In this document: positions 41,985-49,810 of the stretch, in pieces
Numbering within the stretch: position 1 is the stretch's first letter
Layout: each line of letters starts with the position of its first letter
Assembly (NCBI GenBank): GCA_963726755.1
Contig: CAVSDB010000001.1
Location: 310,001-374,000, forward strand
DNA: 64,000 nt
Reading direction: 5' to 3'
Source: DATKIY01 sp963726755
Lineage (GTDB): Bacteria > Actinomycetota > Actinomycetes > JAHEKZ01
Notes under the pieces: generated by a model
Told to the model about the DNA's origin: nothing
What the model saw: the letters and a program-made list of their open reading frames with translations, nothing else
The model's database searches: none
Made by a program: the position numbers and the translations under genes

Positions 41985-44900
41985 CAGTACGTCACCTGCT
42001 GTGAACGTCGACGAATCGTGGTGACTATGTCCCTCTGGTTGCCTGTCGGGCCGAGATAGTTGAACGTGTACGACAGCTGCGCGTAGCCCCCGATTAGGTG
42101 AGTCGGCTTGATGAGTAGTCGCGTTATGGAGTTGTGAATCCCGCCACGTCGGCCGGTTGCCTCTGACTTCGGAACGTCGATCGTGCGCTCCTGCGCGTGG
42201 TGCACGTACACCACACCCTCGGGCATCCGATGGCTGACAATGGCCCGACAGACAAAGACGCCATTGGCGTTGACACACTCGATCCAGTCGTTGTCCTTGA
42301 CCTCAATCGCGTCGGCGTCCGCGGGACTCATCCAGCAGGTCGGACCACCGCGTGAGAGGGCCAGCATGAAGAGGTTGTCCTGGTACTCGGAGTGAATGGA
42401 CCACTTGGAGTGCGGCGTGAGGTACCGAACCGTCACCTGCTTGCTGCCATCCGGACCGAGGGTGGGCTCGCCGAGGAGCCGGTGCAGGTCGAGTGGCGGA
42501 CGGTAGATCGGTAGCGATTCACCAAGGTCTCGCATCCAGTCATGGTCAAGAAAGAAGTGCATTCGCCCGGTGAGGGTGTGCCAGGGCTTTAGCCGCTCGA
42601 CGTTGACGGTGAAGGGCGAATAGCGACGTCCTCCGGTCTCCGATCCCGACCACTCGGGCGAGGTGATTACTGGCACTGGGCGAGCCTGGGTGTCGGCGAA
42701 CCGGATCCGCTTCTCCTCACTACCTTCGGCGAGGTCAGCCAACGGTTTGCCCACGCGCTGCTCGAGAGTCCGGAACCCCTGCACGGCAAGTTCTCCGTTG
42801 GTCGTTCCGGAGAATGACAGGACTGCTTCTGCGAGCTTGATGTCGGTGTCGATTGCTGGGCGACCGTCTGCCGCGCCCCCGAGCATCACGCCGTTGAGAT
42901 GACCGAGTCGCTCGACCTCCTCCTCGAGTCGGTACGTGACGTTCTTGGTCGTGAAGCCGAGTGTGTCTGCGAGTGGTCCAACGGCAGCCAGTTTGTCGGC
43001 GATTGCCGTGTAGTCACGCTCGACGATCTGGAGGATGGGCATCGTTTTGCCGGGAATGGGATCAACATCTCCGCGTTGCCAGTCACGGACAACTCCGCCG
43101 GGCTGTGACGTCTCGCCTGGGGTGTCGTGTTGCATCGGAACGCTGACGAGATCCTGCCGAACGCCGAGATGCGTTCGCGCCTGATCGGAAAGGGCGCGTG
43201 CGATCGCATGGAACGCGTCGAAGTCACTGCGCGCCTCCCACGGTGGGTCGATCGCCGGACTGAACGCGTGTATGAACGGGTGCATGTCGGTGGTCGACAG
43301 GTCGTGCTTCTCGTACCAGGTAGCGGCCGGCAAGATGATGTCCGAGAGCATCGTGGTTGACGTCATGCGAAAGTCGGCACTGACCAGCAGATCGAGTTTT
43401 CCTTGGGGGATTTCCTCCCGCCACGAAACATCGTTCGGACGAAGATCAGACTCTTCGGCCATCAGGTTTGAATGAGTGCCGAGCAAGTGTCTTAGGAAGT
43501 ACTCGTTGCCCTTAGCCGATGAGCCGAGCAGGTTTGCTCGCCAGAGCACCAGCGTGCGTGGCCAGTTCTCCGGTGCATCCACGTCCTCGATGGCGAACTT
43601 CAACCGGTGTTGGGCTAACTCGTCGACAACGTGATCGGCAGGGGAGTCGGGTTTGACTGCCATGGCTTCGTCCGCGAGGTCGAGCGGGTTGCGGTCGAAC
43701 TGCGGATAGAACGGCATCCACCCGAGTCGCGCAGACTGAGCAATGGTGTCTGCGGTGTGCATGTCTGCCAGGTTCCCCTCCGCAAGCGGTGACGCCAGAG
43801 CGTCTGCTCGGTAACCGTCGAAGCGCCACTGGTCGGTGTGCATGTACCAGTACGCCGTGCCGATCATCGTCCTCGGAGGACGCTGCCAGTCCAGCGCGTT
43901 GGCCAACGAAAGCCAACCCGTGATGGGACGACACTTCTCTTGCCCCACGTAGTGCGCCCAGCCGCCGCCGTTGCGTCCCATGCAGCCGGTCAGCATGAGG
44001 AGCGTGAGGATTGCGCGATAGGTAGCGTCGCCATGGAACCACTGGCAGATGCCTGCACCCATGATGATCATCGAACGACCGCCGGACTCCTCGGAGTTCG
44101 TGGCGAACTCGCGAGCGATCCGGATGCATGCTTCCGCTGGGACGCTGGTGATCTGTTCCTGCCACGCGGGTGTGTACGGGACGTTGGCGTCGTCGTAGCT
44201 GCTGGGCCACTCTCCTGACAGGTGGGGGCGGCCGACGCCGTACTGCGCGAGCATCAGGTCATAGACGGTGGTCACCAGATGGTCGCCGACTCGTCGCACA
44301 GGCACGCCTCGGCGTAGGACTGACCCTGACCCGTCTGGGGCGTCGAAGCATGGGAGGAGGACCTCAACGTTCTCCGTTTGCGTCCGTCATCTCGGCACAC
44401 GAGAGCGCGGGCGTTACGCCGTCTAGGTCGAGGTTCCACTTGCCAACTCCAGAGTCGGTATGACGAAAGCCCAGGCTGCCGTTCGGCACGACGGGTTCGC
44501 CCGTGGCCGAGTCGAGCAGCACGGTCTTCCAAGCGGCGCCTTCGTCTTCGCTACCGAGGTCGGCCGCCGTGAGGTTCTTTGCCGGCACGTACGCTCCGTC
44601 GCGCTCGGTGAGTCGAACGAGGAAGGGAAGGTCGGTATACGCACGGATGTAGTCGCGGAAGAACGGCACATCCCGATCGACTAGGTACTCCTTCAAAATC
44701 ACATGTCCCATTGCCATCGCAAGTGCTGCGTCGGTACCGGCTTGCGCTGGTAGCCACTCGTCGGCGAACTTGGTGTTGTCCGCGTAGTCCGGACTCACTG
44801 TCACTACCTTGGTACCTCGGTAGCGCACCTCGGCCATCCAGTGCGCGTCGGGAGTTCGCGTGACAGGGACGTTCGAGCCCCACATCATCAGATAGGTTGA

Positions 44901-45677
44901 GTCCCACCAGTCTCCAGACTCCGGGACGTCGGTTTGATCTCCAAAGACTTGGGGACTGGCTACCGGTAGATCCGCGTACCAGTCATAGAACGACGTCATC
45001 ACGCCGCCGATCAACTGCATGAAGCGAGTGCCTACGCAATGCGACACGATTGACATCGCGGGGATTGGTGAGAAGCCGGCGCAGCGGTCGGGGCCGTACG
45101 TCTTGATGGTGTGGACGTGAGCGGCCGCGACCATCTCGACCGCCTCGTCCCACGACAACCGAACCAGGCCACCCTTGCCTCGTGCCTGCTGGTAGCGACG
45201 CCGTCGCTCCGGATCCGAGACGACATCTGCCCATGCCAATACCGGATCGCCGAGTCGAGTCTTTGCCTCTCGGTACATATCCAGCAGCAATCCACGCGCG
45301 TAGGGGTAGCGCACACGAGTGGGCGAGTATGTGTACCAACTGAATGCGGCACCACGGGGACAGCCGCGCGGTTCGTACTCGGGGCTGTCTGGACCTACGG
45401 ATGGGTAGTCGGTCTGCTGTGTCTCCCAGGTGATGATGCCGTCTTTGACGTAGACCTTCCACGAACATGAGCCGGTGCAGTTGACACCGTGAGTCGAACG
45501 AACGACCTTGTCGTGGCTCCAGCGGTCGCGATAGAAGACGTCACCCGCGCGTCCACCCTCGCGAAACACGGCACGTCCGTCGTCGGACTCGTCCCATCGG
45601 CTGAAGAATCGTCCCGTGTTCAGGAGAGCGTCGGAGATCGGGCCGTCGGGTCCTGTGGTGTGGACGACATCGGTCAC
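41984..45677 (-). pseudogene. narG: Respiratory nitrate reductase alpha subunit, one frameshift
   Basis: Two frames join to about 1,230 residues, the normal NarG size. The N-terminal frame (44364-45677) holds the FS0 cluster ligands H63-x3-C67-x3-C71 and C106, and YDWYADLP with D236, equivalent to the molybdenum-ligand Asp. The second frame resumes with NVEVLLPCFDAPDGSG...RRGVPVRRVGDHLVTTVYDLMLAQYG and continues to 41984. Removing one base near 44372 (GGA [G] AAC GTT) restores the frame. All other operon genes are intact, which favours a sequencing insertion over real loss. Confidence 0.92.
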
Positions 45678-45754
45678 AAGAAGTCAGCGTGCTCGCTGCT
45701 AACTTCGCAGACAAGGGACTTTCGGCCCCCAATACGGTGACCCTAGGAGCGAAG

Positions 45755-46321
45755 ATGCGGCGGCTCATTCTGATGATGTCGGTTTCGGTCGACGGCTTCA
45801 TGGAGGGACCGAACCAAGAACTCGACTGGCAGTCGATCGATGAGGAACTGCACCAACACTTCAACGACGAGTTGCGGACGATGGGTGCGTTTCTGGACGG
45901 CCGCGTGACGTACGAACTAATGGCTGGGTACTGGCCGACAGCTGACGAGGATCCGATGAGCAGTCCCACGGTCGCTGAGTTTGCTGGCATCTGGCGAGAC
46001 ATGCCGAAGGTTGTGTATTCGAGAACGTTGCAAGACGCTGAGTGGAACACCACGATTGTGCGTGAGGTAGTACCAGCCGAAGTCTTGGCGTTGAAAGCTC
46101 AGCCCGGGGGCGATCTGATGATTGGCGGAGCGGATCTAGCGACTGAATTCATGCGGTATGACTTGATCGACGAGTTCCGCATCTACGTACATCCAGTTGT
46201 CCTCGGACGAGGCAAGCCGCTCTTCGCGTCGTCGGACCTAACGACCAGGTTGCGGCTGGTCGATACGCGCAGATTTGGCAATGGAGTGGTGTTGCTGCGA
46301 TACGAACGTGCCGATAACTAA
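45755..46321 (+). CDS. Dihydrofolate reductase family protein (RibD C-terminal-like)
   Basis: 188 residues: MRRLILMMSVSVDGFMEGPNQELDW, FNDELRTMGAFLDGRVTYELMAGYW, MPKVVYSRTLQDAEWNTTIV, PGGDLMIGGADLATEFMRYDLIDEFRIYVHPVVLGRGKPLF, the RibD_C/DHFR-like NADPH fold. The GxxG cofactor loop LMIGGA is present. The substrate is unknown; members are not generally true folate reductases. GGAGCGAAG precedes the ATG at 45755. It is divergent from narG across 77 bases. Confidence 0.85.
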   Translation: MRRLILMMSVSVDGFMEGPNQELDWQSIDEELHQHFNDELRTMGAFLDGRVTYELMAGYWPTADEDPMSSPTVAEFAGIWRDMPKVVYSRTLQDAEWNTTIVREVVPAEVLALKAQPGGDLMIGGADLATEFMRYDLIDEFRIYVHPVVLGRGKPLFASSDLTTRLRLVDTRRFGNGVVLLRYERADN

Positions 46322-46353
46322 CCGACGGGTCCGACGACGCGCGGGGGTGCGCG

Positions 46354-46737
46354 ATGGTGAAGCGGTGGCGATGGCCATGCGTGGGCTTCGTGGTTGCTGT
46401 GCTCGGTGTCGGGGTTGGGTACTGGCCGCTGGCCTACGGCGATGTGGACCTGCCGAACTCACTGCCGGTGTATGGACTCCTTCTTGTCTCGTTAGTCGCC
46501 GTGGTGCTGCGAACGGCTACTGAGACTCCGGCGTGGGCAGCATGGGTATTTCCCGCCGCGTCGGTCCCAGCCGCTGTGATGGCGCGAGTCGTCGTGGAGG
46601 TCGGACTAGATCCGACGTCCCACAATCTATGGCCATTCGAGATCGTGATCGCCGCTGTTGTCGGGGCCTTCCTGGCTGGTGTCGGACTCGGAATCGGTGA
46701 ATTGGCTCGACGAGTGGGTCACATCAGCACCCACTAG
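46354..46737 (+). CDS. Small membrane protein of unknown function
   Basis: 127 residues with four hydrophobic segments (WPCVGFVVAVLGVGVGYWPLA, LPVYGLLLVSLVAVVLRT, WAAWVFPAASVPAAVMARVVVEV, FEIVIAAVVGAFLAGVGLGIGELA). No recognised motif. It lies 32 bases after the DHFR-like gene and 14 before the chromate transporter gene, so co-transcription is likely. Confidence 0.6.
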   Translation: MVKRWRWPCVGFVVAVLGVGVGYWPLAYGDVDLPNSLPVYGLLLVSLVAVVLRTATETPAWAAWVFPAASVPAAVMARVVVEVGLDPTSHNLWPFEIVIAAVVGAFLAGVGLGIGELARRVGHISTH

Positions 46738-46751
46738 TCCAAGATGTCTGC

Positions 46752-48134
46752 GTGAGTGAAGAGGCGTCAGCGACGAGTAGCGCGTCTGGCCAGGGCATCA
46801 GCCTCCGGCACGCAACTTCGGTATGGGCGTTCATCGGTGTCAACACGTTCGGTGGTCCGGCCGGGCAGATCTCCGTCATGCACCGGGAACTTGTCGAACG
46901 GCGCCGATGGATCAGCGAGCGCAGGTTCCTTCACGCACTGAACTACTGCATGGTCTTGCCCGGCCCCGAAGCGCAGCAACTTGCCACGTACATCGGTTGG
47001 TTGATGAACGGCGTGGCGGGCGGCCTGATTGCGGGGATCCTGTTCGTGGTACCCGGGTTTGTGGCGATGCTCGGGCTGTCCATTCTCTACGCGGTGTATG
47101 GCGGCGTGGGTTGGGTTGCTGGGTTGCTGTTCGGAATTCAGGCCGCGGTTGTGGCAATCGTCGTCGAGGCAGTCATCCGGATCGGCAAGCGGACGTTGCG
47201 CAGTCTGATGCTGCAACTCATCGCGGCGGCGTCGTTCGTCGCCATCTTCTTCTTCGCTATTCCATTCCCCTTGATCATCCTTGGCGCCGCGCTGCTCGGT
47301 TGGTTCGCGGGATCACGAAGGCCCTCGTGGTTCCCGGAGGGCAAACACTCCGACGGTGGGGACGGAGACGAAGCACCCGCCCTACTGTCTGACGACGAGC
47401 GCGTGGATCGACGAACCGCCCGCCGTGCGCTCTTCGCAGCGGTGGTGTGCGCGGTGTTGTGGTTGCTGCCCGTCGTGATTCTGGTTGTGGCGTTGGGTTC
47501 TGAGAACGTGTTCGCGCAAGAGGCGGTGCTGTTCTCCAAGGCTGCAGTAGTCACGTTCGGCGGCGCCTACGCAGTACTTGGGTTCGTCGCTCAGCAGGCA
47601 GTCGTCCGTTACGACTGGATCAGCGCGGACCAGATGATTACCGGGCTGGGACTGGCCGAAACGACTCCTGGCCCGCTCATCATGGTGGTGCAGTTCGTTG
47701 GATTCCTTGCTGCGTACCAACATCCTGGGTCGCTTCCGCCACTTGTCGCGGGAACGTTGGGAGCCATCGTCACCGTGTGGGTGACATTCGTCCCCTGCTT
47801 CATGTTCATCTTCCTCGGCGCCCCGTACGTCGAACGCTTGCGCGACAACCGCGCGTTAGCTCACGCGCTGACGGCCGTTGGTGCGTCCGTCGCCGGTGTC
47901 GTCTTGAGCCTTGCCGTTTGGTTTGCGTTGCACACGATGTTCGGCACCGTCACCGATGAGGTGTACGGACCACTGCACGTTCCGGTTCCCGACTGGTCGA
48001 CCATTAGCGGTGTTTCGATCGCGATCTCGGCGGTAGCTGCCTTGCTGGTGTTCCGAGTGAAGATCGGAACCCTGCGTGTAATCGGCATCGCCGCCGCACT
48101 AGGGGCACTCAGCGCAGTAGTAGGGCTGACCTGA
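46752..48134 (+). CDS. chrA: Chromate transporter ChrA family (two-domain)
   Basis: 460 residues, the length of the long-chain CHR family with two homologous halves. First half: SVWAFIGVNTFGGPAGQISVMHRELVERRRWISERRFLHALNYCMVLPGPEAQQLATYIGWLMNG (FGGP and PGPEAQQ motifs). Second half: AVVTFGGAYAVLGFVAQQAVVRYDWISADQMITGLGLAETTPGPLIMVVQFVGF (FGGAYAVL, ETTPGPL). It is predicted to export chromate by a proton-driven antiport-like mechanism; sulphate handling is an alternative. It has a GTG start. A convergent SRPBCC gene ends 10 bases downstream. Confidence 0.92.
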   Translation: MSEEASATSSASGQGISLRHATSVWAFIGVNTFGGPAGQISVMHRELVERRRWISERRFLHALNYCMVLPGPEAQQLATYIGWLMNGVAGGLIAGILFVVPGFVAMLGLSILYAVYGGVGWVAGLLFGIQAAVVAIVVEAVIRIGKRTLRSLMLQLIAAASFVAIFFFAIPFPLIILGAALLGWFAGSRRPSWFPEGKHSDGGDGDEAPALLSDDERVDRRTARRALFAAVVCAVLWLLPVVILVVALGSENVFAQEAVLFSKAAVVTFGGAYAVLGFVAQQAVVRYDWISADQMITGLGLAETTPGPLIMVVQFVGFLAAYQHPGSLPPLVAGTLGAIVTVWVTFVPCFMFIFLGAPYVERLRDNRALAHALTAVGASVAGVVLSLAVWFALHTMFGTVTDEVYGPLHVPVPDWSTISGVSIAISAVAALLVFRVKIGTLRVIGIAAALGALSAVVGLT

Positions 48135-48143
48135 GGAACCTTC

Positions 48144-48632
48144 TCATCCGTTGAGGGCGAGGAGTTCGTCGAGGCGCTCATAGCCCTCGCGAATGCCGCC
48201 TTCCATACCGCTGGCGACGAACGTGTCGCGTGCTTCGAATGAGTCGACTAGGGACGTCGCGGTTAACCGGGTACGGCCGTCGCCGATGTCCTCGAACTGC
48301 AGCCGCTCAAGTGCGACGGCGTCGGGCATGCCTTCGTACGTGAAGGTCTGCACGATCAATTCAGCTGGTCGCACTTCGTGGAAGCTGCCGTGGAATCCGA
48401 ATTCGTCGTTGTCTCTGGTCTGCACGTATCGGTAAGAGCCACCGGTGTGACACTCGTAGTGATGCATGTGCGTGGTCAGACTTCGCGGCCCTAGCCATTG
48501 CGCGGCGAGTTCAGGCTCGGCGTGTGCCCGAAACACCTTCTCCGGCGGTGCGTCGAACTCACGGATGATGTGAATCATCGGGACTTTATCGTCGACGATG
48601 ATCTGGGTTTCGTTGGTACTGGTGGTCGTCAT
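48144..48632 (-). CDS. SRPBCC/AHSA1-family protein, ArsR-linked
   Basis: 162 residues: VPMIHIIREFDAPPEKVFRAHAEPELAAQWLGPRSLTTHMHHYECHTGGSYRYVQTRDNDEFGFHGSFHEVRPAELIVQTFTYEGMPDAVALERLQFEDIGDGRTRLTATSLVDSFEARD and EGYERLDELLA. This is a standard ArsR-partnered AHSA1 protein, with gene order reversed relative to the 25124 pair. The current ArsR frame overlaps its first 47 bases; before the 11-bp duplication in that gene the two would have met in an ATGA overlap. Confidence 0.85.
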   Translation of the reverse strand: MTTTSTNETQIIVDDKVPMIHIIREFDAPPEKVFRAHAEPELAAQWLGPRSLTTHMHHYECHTGGSYRYVQTRDNDEFGFHGSFHEVRPAELIVQTFTYEGMPDAVALERLQFEDIGDGRTRLTATSLVDSFEARDTFVASGMEGGIREGYERLDELLALNG

Positions 48633-49002
48633 TGGGTATCTCCTGTGGGGGATTTGTCTGGCATGAGGTCATCGTGAGGTCATCGGGCATGGAGCGCAGT
48701 ACGTCGTCGAGGCGTTGGTAGCGCTCCTCGGCTTCGCGGCGGTAGCGCTCGATCCAACGGGTCATGAGGTCAAACACTTCCGCTTCTAGATGGACCGGTC
48801 GCCGCTGCGCTTGCTGGCTACGGCTCACCAAGCCCGCGTCTTGCAACACCTTCAGATGCTTGGAGACCGCCTGCAGGGTCACGGGGTACGGCTGCGCCAA
48901 CTCGCCAACGGTGGCGTCGGCAACGGCCAACCTTGCCACCATGTCGCGTCGAGTGGGGTCGGCAAGGGCAGCGAACACTCGCGAGAGCGGATCAGCACTC
49001 AT
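48586..49002 (-). CDS. ArsR-family winged-helix repressor, C-terminus altered by an 11-bp duplication
   Basis: 138 residues: SRVFAALADPTRRDMVARLAVADATVGELAQPYPVTLQAVSKHLKVLQDAGLVSRSQQAQRRPVHLEAEVFDLMTRWIERYRREAEERYQRLDDVLRSMPDD, a complete ArsR winged helix. The tail after MPDDL (TMTSCQTNPPQEIPNDDHQYQRNPDHRRR) is unlike the family and follows a perfect 11-bp tandem duplication at 48664-48685. Removing one copy gives MPDDLMPDKSPTGDTQ and a stop overlapping the SRPBCC start. A GGGAGA ribosome site precedes the ATG. It probably binds the palindromes at 49034 and 49080. Confidence 0.85.
   Translation of the reverse strand: MSADPLSRVFAALADPTRRDMVARLAVADATVGELAQPYPVTLQAVSKHLKVLQDAGLVSRSQQAQRRPVHLEAEVFDLMTRWIERYRREAEERYQRLDDVLRSMPDDLTMTSCQTNPPQEIPNDDHQYQRNPDHRRR
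48664..48685. repeat. Perfect 11-bp tandem duplication inside the arsR-like gene
   Basis: TGAGGTCATCG occurs twice back to back (48664-48674, 48675-48685). Eleven is not a multiple of three, so the duplication shifts the ArsR C-terminal frame. It looks like replication slippage or an assembly artefact. Confidence 0.8.
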
Positions 49003-49033
49003 GAGGTCTCCCTGAGTCGTTCACCTGGGTATT

Positions 49034-49047
49034 CAACCGTTTGGTTG
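49034..49047. promoter_or_regulatory. Candidate ArsR operator, CAACC-N4-GGTTG (site 1)
   Basis: CAACC-GTTT-GGTTG lies 32 bases upstream of the ArsR start on the minus strand. It shares its core with the operators of the other ArsR-SRPBCC operon at 25049. Confidence 0.6.
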
Positions 49048-49079
49048 GATACGACGCTAAGAGGAGTAACGAGGCTTTG

Positions 49080-49095
49080 TCAACCAACTGGTTGA
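49080..49095. promoter_or_regulatory. Candidate ArsR operator, perfect palindrome (site 2)
   Basis: TCAACCA-AC-TGGTTGA is a perfect 7-2-7 palindrome with the same CAACC-N4-GGTTG core, 47 bp (centre to centre) from site 1. It overlaps the last codons of the upstream cyclase gene. Confidence 0.65.
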
Positions 49096-49796
49096 AAAGA
49101 GTTTCCATCCTCGGGGAGCAACGCGAGCACCCTCGCTGGGAAGCCGGACGCTCCCGCGACCCGAGGCACTCCGACGACGACCCAGGCACCGGCTGCCGGC
49201 ACGGCGTCAAGGTTGATGAGGTTCTCGACGTGCCAGACCCCGCGGAGCAACGTCACCGTGCCATGTACCGGAAAGTCGGATGCCGAGCCTGCGTCGATTC
49301 CGAGTGTGTCGATGCCGATTCCGGAGACCCCGCGTTCGTCAACCAGGAATCGCGCGGCGTCTACACCGAACCCGGGGAAACTCAACTCACCATCACTGAA
49401 ACCCGCGTACGCCTTTGCGTCGTTCAGGCGCGCGTCCCACCCGGTCCGCAAGAACACCGCGGAACCAGCGGCGATGGTGCCGTGCACTGACTCGTGCGCC
49501 TCGATGTCCGCGACTAACAGCACCGTGTCGGAGTCGGTTGACGCTCGCTCGGCGATGTCGATGATGCGCAACGGTCGCACGAGATCCTCGGCCGGTACAT
49601 CGGCGACGGTGGCACCACCGTCTGCAAAGTGACTGGGCGCGTCGAAGTGAGTGCCGCTATGTTCGTTCAGGACCATCCGTTTACTGAGGCAACCATCTCG
49701 CGAGTAAGACTCGACAACGGTTGCTGTCGGGGCTGGATCGCCGGGCCACATCACCGTCGCCTCGCTGAGCGGTGCACTCAGGTCGATGACGCGCAT
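49080..49796 (-). CDS. Cyclase family protein (kynurenine-formamidase-like)
   Basis: 238 residues with the metal-binding signature HSGTHFDAPSHF (H46, H50, D52, H56), preceded by VIDLSAPLSEATVMWPGDP and followed by AVFLRTGWDARL and FPGFGVDAARFLVDERGVSGIGIDTLGID, all conserved in the KynB/cyclase fold. It probably hydrolyses an amide or lactone. It ends the gene run of two amine dehydrogenases (14 bases after the GcvT-type enzyme), so it may act on a product of that pathway rather than on tryptophan; no kynurenine genes are nearby. Confidence 0.87.
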   Translation of the reverse strand: MRVIDLSAPLSEATVMWPGDPAPTATVVESYSRDGCLSKRMVLNEHSGTHFDAPSHFADGGATVADVPAEDLVRPLRIIDIAERASTDSDTVLLVADIEAHESVHGTIAAGSAVFLRTGWDARLNDAKAYAGFSDGELSFPGFGVDAARFLVDERGVSGIGIDTLGIDAGSASDFPVHGTVTLLRGVWHVENLINLDAVPAAGAWVVVGVPRVAGASGFPARVLALLPEDGNSFQPVG

Positions 49797-49810
49797 GGCG
49801 GTCCCCTTAG

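Noticed and set aside
41985..42278. N-terminal extension of NarH
   Set aside because: It overlaps narG coding sequence; NarH begins at the ATGA overlap with its first Fe-S motif at residue 16.
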